Source: JBLHKE01 sp047619485
Lineage (GTDB): Bacteria > Verrucomicrobiota > Verrucomicrobiia > Verrucomicrobiales > DEV007
Direction: 5' to 3'
DNA: 19,521 bases
Assembly (NCBI GenBank): GCA_047619485.1
Contig: JBLHKE010000044.1
Location: forward strand, 1 to 19,521
Below are positions 1 through 7,805 of this stretch, one piece after another. Positions within the stretch are counted from its first letter, which is position 1. Each line of letters opens with the position of its first letter. The position numbers were made by a program, and so were the translations under genes. The notes beneath the pieces are model-generated. The model was not told the origin of the DNA. It was given only the letters and a program-made list of their open reading frames with translations, and did not search any database.

Positions 1-1201
1 CCACCGTCACCAGCGCGGCAGCTCCGCGTGCGTTCAACTCTTCGATGGCGGCGTCGTCACGCGGATCGATCTCGACGACTCCAGAATCTTCGACGACGAT
101 CTCCGGCTTGAAATCGCCGAGCTTGTCGATCTTGTGCGCCAGCTGATCGTATTTTTCGCGCGAGGTGAAAACGGCCACGGTGTGGTCACCGCCAAGCTTG
201 GTCTCGCCGATTACGATTTTCTCGGAAGCACGCCGGACATAGTCGAACGGATCGTAGGAAAGCTTGGCCGCGACCTGGATCACATCCCCATCGGCAGCAC
301 GCCCGCTGAAGAGACGAGCCAACGCGAAGGCGACTGGGATCTCATGCACGGAGTCTTCGGTGAGCGAGACGCGGATTGTATCGCCGACGCCGTCGCTCAA
401 CAGTGAACCTATCCCGATGGCACTCTTGATCCGACCGTCCTCGCCATCACCAGCCTCGGTCACCCCGAGGTGGATCGGATAGTTCCAGTCATCACCAGCT
501 TCGGCGAGCCGGGCGACGAGCAGCCTGTAGGCCTCGATCATCACCTTCGGATTGCTCGCCTTCATCGAGAACAGGAAGTTGTGGTAGTCAAGATCCCGAG
601 CGATACGCGCAAACTCCAGCGCGCTCTCCACCATGCCCAGCGGGGTGTCCCCATAGCGATTCATGATACGATCACTGAGCGAACCATGGTTCGTCCCGAT
701 GCGCATCGCGACGCCGCGCGCCTTGCAGCGCTCGACCAGTGGAGTGAATCCATCGCGGATGCGCTGCAGTTCTTCCTCGTATTCCTCATCGGAATACTCG
801 CGCACGGCGAATTTTTTCGAGTCGACAAAGTTGCCCGGGTTGACCCGGACTTTCTCGACCCATAGAGCTGCCTCCATCGCGGCGTCTGGCTTGAAATGAA
901 TATCCGCCACCAGCGGGACATCGACGCCCTTGGCGATTAGCGCCGCTTTGATGTGCTCGAGGTTCGCCGCGTGCCGTTTCGTCTGGGCAGTGACGCGGAC
1001 TATCTCACATCCCACCTCGACCAATCCGAGGGTTTCGGTGACACAGGCCTCGGTGTCGAGGGTATTCGATGTGAGCATCGACTGGACGCGGATCGGGTGA
1101 TCACCCCCGATCGACACACCGCCAACCGTCACCACCCGGCTAGCGCGGCGTTGGTAGCGATAGGGATCTGCGCAGAAGTTGAGAGACGCTGAATCTGACA
1201 T
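1..1201 (-). CDS. ispG: 4-hydroxy-3-methylbut-2-enyl diphosphate synthase (IspG/GcpE), 3' part missing
   Basis: IspG is the iron-sulfur enzyme of the MEP isoprenoid pathway that reductively converts methylerythritol cyclodiphosphate to HMBPP in the cytosol. I translated the minus strand from the ATG at 1201; 400 codons are open to the left edge, so the C-terminal 4Fe-4S domain lies outside. Visible conserved blocks are IRVQSMLTSNT near residue 37, the VRVTAQ and PLVADIHF barrel strands, EKVRVNPGNF, MRIGTNHGSLSDRI, FSMKASNP, and LGVTEAGDGEDGRIKSAIGI. The barrel then continues into the extra region typical of the long plant/Chlamydia/Bacteroidetes form rather than the 370-residue E. coli form. 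The start lies 5 bp after the rseP stop codon, so the two genes are probably cotranscribed. No clear Shine-Dalgarno sequence precedes the ATG. Identity is confident; the claim of the long form rests on the part seen here. Confidence 0.95.
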   Translation of the reverse strand, partial: MSDSASLNFCADPYRYQRRASRVVTVGGVSIGGDHPIRVQSMLTSNTLDTEACVTETLGLVEVGCEIVRVTAQTKRHAANLEHIKAALIAKGVDVPLVADIHFKPDAAMEAALWVEKVRVNPGNFVDSKKFAVREYSDEEYEEELQRIRDGFTPLVERCKARGVAMRIGTNHGSLSDRIMNRYGDTPLGMVESALEFARIARDLDYHNFLFSMKASNPKVMIEAYRLLVARLAEAGDDWNYPIHLGVTEAGDGEDGRIKSAIGIGSLLSDGVGDTIRVSLTEDSVHEIPVAFALARLFSGRAADGDVIQVAAKLSYDPFDYVRRASEKIVIGETKLGGDHTVAVFTSREKYDQLAHKIDKLGDFKPEIVVEDSGVVEIDPRDDAAIEELNARGAAALVTV

Positions 1202-1206
1202 TGCTA

Positions 1207-2715
1207 CTAGGGGGCGGCCGGTGCCTCTTTCTCAGGGCTCGACGGAGCCTCTGCAGATGTCGAGAAGGACGCTTTGGGCGGTGGACCTCGATCCTTCTTC
1301 TTGCCTCCAAATATATCAGTCGCATCGAAGAACGTGACGAACAGCATGAAACCGAACAGCGCCAGAACACACACCATCTGAACATATTCGAGGATCCGCA
1401 CATTCACCGGACGGCGACGCACCGCCTCCATGATCGCGATCGTGATGTGCCCTCCATCGAGTACCGGGAACGGCAGCAGGTTTAGGATAGCGAGATTGAC
1501 GTTGAGCAGAACACTAAACCAGATCGCCATCAGCCACCCATACTGCGGGTCGCTCAGCATCTTGAAGTAGATGTTCGCGATGCCCACGGCGCTGCTCATG
1601 TGCGTCGGGCTGATGTCAGATTTCGATGAGAACAATCCGCCGAGCGTGCGGAACATCATCGTCAGACTGTCGCGCATCTGCACCATCGGTTTCGGACCAG
1701 GCTTTGTAAGCGCCAGATCATCCGGTGCTTGCTGAACGATCCCCGCCATGAAGGGAATCTCATCGTCAGTCTCGAGCGGCTTGTCGAAGGTCGGTTTTTT
1801 AGGGGTCAGTTTGAGGGTCATGGTCTCCCCTCCGCGCTCGACCTCGACGGTGATTTCCTTGCCGTCGCTCGCCTTCACGAATTTTCCAAAATGCCCGTAA
1901 CTGTGGACCGTCTCGCCATCCACTCTTTTGATTACGTCGCCAATCTTGAACCCCGCAATCTCGGCAGGGGTTCCACCCTTCACGTCCACAGCCATGAATT
2001 GGCCAACAATAGCCGGTTCCTGCGGCCCGACCCCGACCGTGCGGATCGGTGCCCGCCTGCTCCCCGGGATTGCAATTTTCTCGTAGCCGACCTTAAGCGC
2101 GATCTCCTTCCCATCGCGTTCGACCACCCAGTCCATGATTTCATTTTGCGAGAACATCACGCGCTCTACCACGCTGTCTACCGGTGTGCGGAAGTTGCGA
2201 ATCGCAGTCCCGTCAATCGACACCACGCGATCACCTTCAAGGAGCCCAGCCAACTCCGCCGGACTATCTGTTTGAACATAGCCGATGTAGGTCGTCACAT
2301 TCGAAGCGCGCTCGGGCTTGCCCAAAGTCCAAACCAAACAGGCGAAAAGGAAGGCTAGACCAAAACTGAACAGCGGGCCTGCGAACGCGACGATGATCTT
2401 ATCCATCGGGGAAATTTTTGGCAGCACCTCCTTGCCGTCATCCTCCTTGCCCTCGATGGCATCCATTGGAGCCATCTGCGGGAGCGCGACGAACCCGCCA
2501 AGCGGAATCGTCCCCAGCCCCCACTGGACGCCATTGATCTCCTTCTTGATGATCGCCTTACCAAACCAGATTTGGAACTTCTCGATCTTCAGCCCCCGCC
2601 AGCGAGCGGCGAGAAAGTGTCCATATTCATGGACGACGATCATCAGGTTAAAGATCAGGATCACCTCAAAGAGGATCAGGATAAAACGGCCGATTCCGGC
2701 AAGAGTCTCAAGCAT
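1207..2715 (-). CDS. rseP: RIP metalloprotease RseP (site-2 protease)
   Basis: This is an inner-membrane zinc metalloprotease of the S2P family, which cuts transmembrane anchors of regulatory proteins such as anti-sigma factors. The 502-residue reading shows a first membrane segment with HEYGH (29-33), the PLGGFVAL membrane-associated region near 71-78, a membrane segment near 106-131, two PDZ domains (about 140-210 and 238-306), and the NLLPFPVLDGGH block (412-423) carrying the third zinc ligand. A last membrane segment lies at about 444-463. A Pro/Ser-rich tail of about 35 residues follows and is an elaboration. I chose the ATG at 2715 because it begins the hydrophobic N-terminus. The 44 in-frame codons upstream look non-coding and overlap a terminator hairpin. 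It is followed 5 bp later by ispG, a pairing common where MEP genes and rseP cluster. Substrates are unknown here. Confidence 0.96.
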   Translation of the reverse strand: MLETLAGIGRFILILFEVILIFNLMIVVHEYGHFLAARWRGLKIEKFQIWFGKAIIKKEINGVQWGLGTIPLGGFVALPQMAPMDAIEGKEDDGKEVLPKISPMDKIIVAFAGPLFSFGLAFLFACLVWTLGKPERASNVTTYIGYVQTDSPAELAGLLEGDRVVSIDGTAIRNFRTPVDSVVERVMFSQNEIMDWVVERDGKEIALKVGYEKIAIPGSRRAPIRTVGVGPQEPAIVGQFMAVDVKGGTPAEIAGFKIGDVIKRVDGETVHSYGHFGKFVKASDGKEITVEVERGGETMTLKLTPKKPTFDKPLETDDEIPFMAGIVQQAPDDLALTKPGPKPMVQMRDSLTMMFRTLGGLFSSKSDISPTHMSSAVGIANIYFKMLSDPQYGWLMAIWFSVLLNVNLAILNLLPFPVLDGGHITIAIMEAVRRRPVNVRILEYVQMVCVLALFGFMLFVTFFDATDIFGGKKKDRGPPPKASFSTSAEAPSSPEKEAPAAP

Positions 2716-2755
2716 GGCAGACAGGTATTTGGGTAAAAAACAGCGAAAGGAGGCG

Positions 2756-2787
2756 AAAAAAGAGCCCGCAAATGAAAAACTTGCGGG
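2756..2787 (-). terminator. Intrinsic terminator pointing toward rseP
   Basis: Read on the minus strand, CCCGCAA pairs with TTGCGGG (7 bp, plus-strand 2765-2771 with 2781-2787) around a 9-nt loop, followed by CTC and six T (2756-2761). This is a good Rho-independent terminator. It sits 41 bp upstream of the rseP ATG, in the same direction. It may end read-through from the minus-strand operon beyond the transposase, or act as an attenuator in an rseP leader. The plus-strand side has no T run. Confidence 0.7.
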
Positions 2788-2796
2788 GTCAGCCCC
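2785..2796. repeat. REP-like palindrome, copy 1
   Basis: The sequence GGGGTCAGCCCC is a short palindrome with 4-bp arms. It resembles the second copy at 2872-2882 and lies upstream of the REP-associated transposase. It shares three G with the stem of the adjacent terminator, so the two hairpins cannot form together. Assignment as a REP unit is by analogy to GGGTCAGACCC-type palindromes flanking RAYT genes. Confidence 0.4.
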
Positions 2797-2871
2797 GGAA
2801 GATACCACGCCCCCAAAGCACCGCAACCCACGACCAACCACCACCATTTATCGACAGAGGTGTAATTCAAA

Positions 2872-2882
2872 GGGTCAGACCC
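2872..2882. repeat. REP-like palindrome, copy 2, next to the transposase start
   Basis: GGGTCAGACCC has perfect 5-bp arms around a central A, and lies in the same orientation as copy 1, 76 bp after it. It is 41 bp upstream of the chosen transposase start. An ACCCATTGGGT near-palindrome overlaps its right edge. RAYT proteins bind and cut such hairpins next to their own genes; that this pair is the substrate is inferred from position only. Confidence 0.5.
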
Positions 2883-2922
2883 ATTGGGTTTGACTTGGCA
2901 TTGGTTTCGGGTAGAATTGGGT

Positions 2923-3966
2923 GTGAGAAAAACACGTGCTTTTAGTCTTGGGGCAGCTGGTCGCAGCCATTTTTACCATTTGGTCAGTCGGACGGCGGGA
3001 CAGGAACTCCTGTTTGGCGATGTGGAGAAGGAGACGTTCCAGCGAATCCTCCTCAAGCAGGTCAAATTCAGCGGGGTTACGCTCGTCGCCTGGTGCTTCA
3101 TGGGAAACCATTTCCATTTAGTGATTGAGGTTCCCGACAAGGAATCCTCGCTCATCACCCAGACGGAGGCAATGGTCTTGGATCGGCTCCAAGTTTTTCG
3201 GGATGAACTCTCGACCCGCTTCCTCTTGAGCGATCTCGAGACTTGCCGCTCCAACGAAGATTTAGCCGGCGTCACGGCGATTGCCAATCGAGTGCGTGCC
3301 CGGTTGTTCGATCTCTCGAGGTTCATGAAGGAACTCAAACAGCGAATGACACTCGCCTACAACCTGAAACACGAGCGATCCGGCACGTTGTGGGAGGGGC
3401 GTTTCAAAAGCGTGCTGTTGGAAAGCGGTGACGCCGTCAAGATGGTAGCAGCCTACGTCGATCTCAATCCGGTACGCGCAGGCCTTGTCACTGATCCAAA
3501 AGATTACCACTGGTGCAGCTACGCCGCAGCAGTCGGCGGGATGAGGGTCGCGCGGGACGGGCTTGTCTATGCAACCCAGGGTCACGACCCCAACGCCAAC
3601 TGGCAGAAAGCCTCAGAAAATTACCGACTGCTGCTATTCGGAGTCGCGGCGAAGAGCCACGACCCGAAGGCAGGGGAACGCGGTTCCATTACCCAAGAGC
3701 AAGCACGCGCGGTATTCGAAGCCGGAGGGAAACTCACTCTCGCCGAAGCCCTTCGGTGCCGGATCCGTTACTTCACCTCCGGCGTCGCACTCGGCAGCCG
3801 ATCATTCATCGAGAATTTCTTCGCCGAGAAACGCGAGTATTTTGGGGAGAGACGCACCTCCGGAGCACGACCGATCCGCGGCGCTGACCTCGGCCGAGTT
3901 TTCACCGTGCGTGCGCTACGAGTCGACCCCATCGAGCCACCTGCGGCCGTGTATCCCGAGAGCTAA
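2923..3966 (+). CDS. REP-associated tyrosine transposase (Y1/IS200-like, RAYT)
   Basis: This belongs to the single-strand HUH endonuclease family (TnpA_REP), domesticated relatives of IS200/IS605 transposases thought to disperse REP hairpins. With the GTG start at 2923 the protein has 347 residues. Key features are GNHFHLVIEVP with the metal-binding H63-F-H65, the probable nucleophile Tyr146 in LAYNLKH, and the RSGTLWEGRFKS and YVDLNPVRAGLV signature blocks (about 152-188). The C-terminal 130 residues hold a second conserved part (RIRYFTSGVALGS then FFAEKREYFGERR), usual in the long forms. An upstream TTG at 2884 would add 13 residues but overlaps the REP-like palindrome. No downstream REP copy or target duplication was found, which fits a single-copy resident gene rather than an insertion sequence. 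The ORF is intact. Confidence 0.9.
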   Translation: MRKTRAFSLGAAGRSHFYHLVSRTAGQELLFGDVEKETFQRILLKQVKFSGVTLVAWCFMGNHFHLVIEVPDKESSLITQTEAMVLDRLQVFRDELSTRFLLSDLETCRSNEDLAGVTAIANRVRARLFDLSRFMKELKQRMTLAYNLKHERSGTLWEGRFKSVLLESGDAVKMVAAYVDLNPVRAGLVTDPKDYHWCSYAAAVGGMRVARDGLVYATQGHDPNANWQKASENYRLLLFGVAAKSHDPKAGERGSITQEQARAVFEAGGKLTLAEALRCRIRYFTSGVALGSRSFIENFFAEKREYFGERRTSGARPIRGADLGRVFTVRALRVDPIEPPAAVYPES

Positions 3967-3984
3967 ACAACAAGCAACCGCCGC

Positions 3985-5190
3985 TCACCTTCCGACAAGG
4001 GCGAGGCGCACTAGCACCCACGCACCAGTCAACGCGAGAACCGCCGCGGTCGCCCATCCGCATTTCTTCATCCATCCGCTCTCCTGGTAGCGACCCAGTT
4101 GACGGACATCCTTGCTCAGAGGAAGCGCCAGCAAGCAGCCGACCAAAAAGCCACCTGCGTGAGCGGCGTTGTCGATGTAGTCCTTCGCAAGCCACCCAAG
4201 AGCAGCCATAAATAGAACCGAGCGTACGATCGATTTCGCCAAGTCTGGTGGTAGAACCGCACGGTGGCGAAGCCCCACCACTAACAAAAATCCAACCAGC
4301 CCCAAGATTCCGCCTGACGCCCCAACCGACGGCTTGCCGGGCATCAGCGTGACGCTTGCGATCGAGCCGCCGAGCACCGACAGCAAAAACGTGATCAGCA
4401 AAACCGATCGACCATAGAAACGCTCGAGCACCTCGCCGACCGATTTGAACGCCATCATGTTGAACCCGATGTGCAACAGCCCGCCGTGAACGAGACCACA
4501 AGTCAGCAGCCGCCACCAATCGCCATCTAGCGGCTTGGTAAGTGCCGCCGCCTCGATGGTTTCACGCCCTTGGATCACAAACGCGTTCTGGAACAACCCT
4601 GCAAAAAAATCACCACTCCCCAAGGCCGCCGCCGCTACCTGAGCAACGAAGATTGCGATGATCGCCCGCACGCACCAGCGCGTCGCCAGCACGTCCCCCG
4701 CCCCGAGCCAAAAAGCAAACAGGGTACGCTGCCGGGTTTCATCAAACGTTGGCTCGCCCTGAATTTTGCGCCGCAGAGCGCCGATCAAATACTGACCCAT
4801 CGGCACGACTCCAAAGAGCACAAACAGGATCAACACCATCTGCCAAGCCGAGTCTCTCGACTTGAAGGAATACAGCGCGATGGCGCCAAACAGACAGAGA
4901 TTGATGAACGAGTTCTTCCTCTCGCTCGCCCGCCGGTGCCGCTCGCGCTCCTGCACAGCGGGCCATAGCTCCTCGACGATCGATGGAGGCGCCACCCGTT
5001 CGAACCCCGGCATCACGACCTGCACCGCCTCACCGCTCTCGACCTTCACTTTCAACTCCTCGAGCGTCGACCCGTGCAATGTGGGCTTGCGTCCCGGCCC
5101 GTCGATCGACACGTAGCCGTACTCGACCCCTGCGGGCTTCTCGGCCAAGTTCGGCTCTTCAGCCCAGGGCACTTTGGTTGTCTCAGACAT
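3985..5190 (-). CDS. Rhomboid family intramembrane serine protease
   Basis: Rhomboid proteases cut membrane-spanning substrates within the bilayer with a Ser-His dyad. The 401-residue protein has a soluble N-terminus (1-90), two membrane segments (about 95-140), then the rhomboid core. The core shows WWRLLTCGLVHGGLLHIGFN (H235, H240, N244 for the oxyanion hole), GASGG with nucleophile Ser292, and NAAHAGG with base His344. A final membrane helix lies at about 379-398. All catalytic residues are present. The N-terminal stretch YGYVSIDGPG through VMPGFERV looks like a small folded domain of unknown role. I use the ATG at 5190; an adjoining TTG at 5193 is unlikely. It lies 7 bp downstream of the HTTM-like gene, so it is the last gene of a three-gene membrane operon. 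The substrate is unknown. Confidence 0.93.
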   Translation of the reverse strand: MSETTKVPWAEEPNLAEKPAGVEYGYVSIDGPGRKPTLHGSTLEELKVKVESGEAVQVVMPGFERVAPPSIVEELWPAVQERERHRRASERKNSFINLCLFGAIALYSFKSRDSAWQMVLILFVLFGVVPMGQYLIGALRRKIQGEPTFDETRQRTLFAFWLGAGDVLATRWCVRAIIAIFVAQVAAAALGSGDFFAGLFQNAFVIQGRETIEAAALTKPLDGDWWRLLTCGLVHGGLLHIGFNMMAFKSVGEVLERFYGRSVLLITFLLSVLGGSIASVTLMPGKPSVGASGGILGLVGFLLVVGLRHRAVLPPDLAKSIVRSVLFMAALGWLAKDYIDNAAHAGGFLVGCLLALPLSKDVRQLGRYQESGWMKKCGWATAAVLALTGAWVLVRLALVGR

Positions 5191-5197
5191 CAAACGA

Positions 5198-6154
5198 TCA
5201 GTTGGCCTTTGCCAATCGGGTCTTACCTCCAGACAGTTCGAGCACGCGCCTTGCGGCGACCAGCATCAGGAAGGGCACATTTACAAAAAAGATCATTAGG
5301 CAATAGATGTTCTGCTCGAACTCCAACTTCATCACCGTGATCGCCCCAACATGCAAGAAAACGAGTGCTGACCCGATCAAGAACGCCTTCAGACGCCCGT
5401 AGAGGCCTAACATGGCGGCAAATTCCGCCAGCAACCCAGGACCGAAAATGACCACAGCCACCCATGGGTGCGTTGTCACCGTGTCCTTGATCCATACCGC
5501 CCAGCCCGGGGCCTCCTGCGAGAGCGTGTTGTAGTAGTCCTGCCCCCAGGTCTTCTGGAGATCCACCCCAACGTGCCGGACCTGCCACATCCACTCGCCG
5601 CCGGAACGGATCATCTTGGTGATGGCGGTGGTCAGATAGATCGCAGCGATCGCCGACTGCGAGACAAACACCTCCATGCGATCGACATTCCACGCGTGGT
5701 GAAACCGGTAATGCTTATCAAAAAACTGCCCAGCCAACCAGCGAGCGGCACATAAAAGATGCCATCCACATTGGACCACCAAGATCATCGTGATGATCTG
5801 GAAGCGGTGGCTGATCTCACCGCCCTGCGAATTTTTCAAGGTCCCGACCGCCAAGCTGAGCACGAGCATGTAGCAGAGTGGGAGCCAGCGCACGTAGCCG
5901 ATTACATAGACCACCAGCAGCGGCAACAACCACGCTTTCAGCACCGACATCGTCGCCGGATCATTAACGAAAGTGAAATCGAAACCGAAGTCCGCCGCGA
6001 GCCCTACTGGTGTGCGCTGTTCGGGAAATTTTCCAAACGCGGGCAGGTTGAACCAAACCAACACGGCAAAAAACAAGCGCATCAGCATCGCCTCCCAGCG
6101 CCCGTAGAGGACCACCGGCGGCTGCAACTTTCCGAGTATCTGCTTCGCAGTCAT
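5198..6154 (-). CDS. HTTM-like multispanning membrane protein (vitamin K carboxylase-like fold)
   Basis: The 318-residue protein has about eight hydrophobic segments (about 22-38, 70-88, 91-105, 117-138, 165-180, 230-250, 257-275, 282-301). The block YLTTAITKMIRSGGEWMW (173-190) matches the style of the HTTM family, bacterial homologues of vitamin K-dependent gamma-carboxylase membrane domains, where a lysine and a nearby tryptophan recur. I cannot confirm catalytic carboxylase residues and do not claim that activity. Its ATG overlaps the stop of the upstream gene by 4 bp (ATGA), and a purine-rich AAGGTGGGGG lies about 10 bases before the start. The rhomboid gene follows after 7 bp. Translational coupling to the small anchored partner suggests a two-protein complex in the inner membrane. 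An alternative is a DoxX-type quinone-linked membrane protein. Confidence 0.6.
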   Translation of the reverse strand: MTAKQILGKLQPPVVLYGRWEAMLMRLFFAVLVWFNLPAFGKFPEQRTPVGLAADFGFDFTFVNDPATMSVLKAWLLPLLVVYVIGYVRWLPLCYMLVLSLAVGTLKNSQGGEISHRFQIITMILVVQCGWHLLCAARWLAGQFFDKHYRFHHAWNVDRMEVFVSQSAIAAIYLTTAITKMIRSGGEWMWQVRHVGVDLQKTWGQDYYNTLSQEAPGWAVWIKDTVTTHPWVAVVIFGPGLLAEFAAMLGLYGRLKAFLIGSALVFLHVGAITVMKLEFEQNIYCLMIFFVNVPFLMLVAARRVLELSGGKTRLAKAN

Positions 6155-6639
6155 CGTGCGATCGCCCCCACCTTGCGCTGCTCGACCACGATCTCATCCC
6201 CCTCGCGCCGCAGGTCGACATAGATTAATTGCAACTCGGTGAGTGTCGCTACCCGGGGGTGATCCGGGACCGCATTCATCAAGCTCTTCAAAGTCGTCAC
6301 CGCGACCGCTTCCAGGTCGGCTCCGTCCACCTCGCGCTTTTTCTTTCCCAACTCTTTCGCGACTTTCCCCAGCACCTTCTTAAAGCGCTTCTTAACCTTC
6401 GGGGTCGTGATCCGAAAAGTCTCCTTCGACGGTAGCGCCTTACCATCCTGGTCCGCGAGGTAGACAAAATAGTCGCGCTCGTCGAACTGCGAATACATCG
6501 GGTAGTTCGAGAACGGATAATACTCCGCGCGGCCGTCCGGGTTTTTCAACACCAGCGACAGAGCCACCAGCAACAGCACCAACTTCAGTGGGATCGCGTG
6601 CCAGATCTTGAGCGGGAGGGCTTGCGGGGAGTCACTCAT
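6151..6639 (-). CDS. Small membrane-anchored protein paired with the HTTM-like gene
   Basis: This is a 162-residue protein with one N-terminal membrane helix (about 16-31), followed directly by the striking motif YYPFSNYPMYSQF (40-52), then a basic region rich in Lys (81-103) and an alpha/beta C-terminus. The PFSxYPMYS motif just after the membrane helix is, as I recall, typical of small proteins encoded beside HTTM-type membrane proteins; its function is not known to me. The gene starts the three-gene operon and overlaps the HTTM-like gene by ATGA. No clear Shine-Dalgarno sequence precedes the ATG at 6639. The soluble part is probably periplasmic or cytosolic depending on helix orientation, which I cannot settle from sequence. 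Confidence 0.75.
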   Translation of the reverse strand: MSDSPQALPLKIWHAIPLKLVLLLVALSLVLKNPDGRAEYYPFSNYPMYSQFDERDYFVYLADQDGKALPSKETFRITTPKVKKRFKKVLGKVAKELGKKKREVDGADLEAVAVTTLKSLMNAVPDHPRVATLTELQLIYVDLRREGDEIVVEQRKVGAIAR

Positions 6640-6701
6640 CGGTCAGACCACCATGCCCCCATCAATCAGCCCCTGCCAAATGATAATTCGTTCATCTAGG
6701 A

Positions 6702-7754
6702 CTACTCCTCCTGGTGGTAGTAGATCTTCACGTAGGCCATGTGCTTCTCCTCATCGAAGCCCTTCTCCAACAGGGAACCAGCCTGGTCGATGAACCCCGA
6801 GCTGAACTTCAACTCCACCCCCACGTCCAGTTTCATCTTGCCGCGCAACTTCTTCTTCGCCTTCGCCGCCTCCGGCTTGGAAACGGTGAACGTCTCCTCC
6901 AGTTCGGTCCCGGTCTCCTCCTCGAACTCATCCTTAAACAGCTTGAACTGTTCGATCGTCTCGGGCTCCTTCAAAGCGACCGCCTTGAACTCGTCCATGT
7001 TAAAATCCTCAGTCTCGGAGATGTAGTCGATCGCACGTTTGGCAACCTCCATGCGCTCCTCCTGCTTCGCTTCCTCGGGCAGGCCCTTCTGGGCAAAATT
7101 CACACACAGCTCGGAGTAGCGACGCGTCAGGTAGTCGTCCGTCTTCACCGGCACCGCACCGACGAACTCACGGTTCCAGAAGTTGGTGTTGCCGCTCTTG
7201 TCGAAGAGGTAGACGCTGTAGCCGATCGATTTGTTGTGGTTCAAGATCAGGCATCCCTTGTCGATCTTGTCCGGGTAGATCCCCTGCTGGGTCGACAACC
7301 TCAGGTCACCGTCGACCACCGAGATCTGCAGGAACGGCACCTTGCTCTCCGACTTGATAAGACACAGCGCGTCGACTTTCTCACCCGCGATCAAAATATC
7401 GCTCACCATCGCCACGCAGAGGTCACCAGCCTTGATGTTCGGGTGGTTCGATTGCGCATGCAGGTGGCGCGAGATGTTCGCCCCCTCCTCGAGCAGGCAG
7501 TCCGGGCTATCGAAAATCTTCGTCGCGTAGCCGTAGAGCTCGTTGCTCTCGACCGTGGTGTGGTGGTGGAGTTGGTGCAGCTCGAGCGACTTGAACGATT
7601 TGAGGAAACAGTGTGTCAACAGCTCTGCCTCCTCGTCTTTGAAATGGCACAGCGTTTTAGAGGTCTGCAAAGGCTCGTCCCGGCTGGGATTACCTACTTT
7701 TGCGAGCGCCATTGCGCCCAGGCTTGCTTCAGAGAAATTGACGGCTAGGGACAT
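6702..7754 (-). CDS. Nucleoid-associated protein, NdpA/YejK (NA37) family
   Basis: The 350-residue protein resembles the 37-kDa nucleoid-associated proteins. Family-like features are the N-terminal LHQLHHHT region (about 58-65), VAMVSDILIAGEKVDALCLIKSESK (with the typical strand pattern near 115-140), DKGCLILN, YWN-like NTNFWNREFVGAVP, and a C-terminal FSSGFIDQAG. It is rich in Glu/Lys, soluble and without signal peptide. These proteins bind DNA or the nucleoid, but the molecular role is poorly known. It lies 62 bp upstream of the membrane operon in the same direction, so cotranscription is possible but not shown. Upstream of its ATG a weak promoter-like pair places the predicted transcript start almost at the start codon, and there is no Shine-Dalgarno sequence. 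Confidence 0.82.
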   Translation of the reverse strand: MSLAVNFSEASLGAMALAKVGNPSRDEPLQTSKTLCHFKDEEAELLTHCFLKSFKSLELHQLHHHTTVESNELYGYATKIFDSPDCLLEEGANISRHLHAQSNHPNIKAGDLCVAMVSDILIAGEKVDALCLIKSESKVPFLQISVVDGDLRLSTQQGIYPDKIDKGCLILNHNKSIGYSVYLFDKSGNTNFWNREFVGAVPVKTDDYLTRRYSELCVNFAQKGLPEEAKQEERMEVAKRAIDYISETEDFNMDEFKAVALKEPETIEQFKLFKDEFEEETGTELEETFTVSKPEAAKAKKKLRGKMKLDVGVELKFSSGFIDQAGSLLEKGFDEEKHMAYVKIYYHQEE

Positions 7755-7762
7755 AGCACGCC

Positions 7763-7791
7763 GTTCTAAACCGCCCGGTGCCCCGCTGCAA
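7763..7791 (-). promoter_or_regulatory. Weak candidate promoter for the nucleoid-associated protein gene
   Basis: On the minus strand TTGCAG (7786-7791) and TAGAAC (7763-7768) are 17 bp apart. Matches to the sigma-70 consensus are partial (3 of 6 and 4 of 6). The predicted start is about 7756, two bases before the ATG at 7754, which would give a nearly leaderless mRNA. Low confidence. Confidence 0.25.
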
Positions 7792-7805
7792 GCGCCAAAG
7801 AAAAT

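Noticed and set aside
1729..2358. A 209-codon plus-strand open frame opposite rseP
   Set aside because: Shadow of the PDZ region of rseP; no motifs.
2716..2847. A 44-codon N-terminal extension of rseP
   Set aside because: The extension overlaps the terminator hairpin and is not like any S2P N-terminus; the hydrophobic start at 2715 is normal.
6714..7748. A 344-codon plus-strand open frame opposite the nucleoid-associated protein
   Set aside because: It mirrors the minus-strand gene; its translation is Leu/Val/Arg/His-rich low-complexity, while the minus reading has family motifs.
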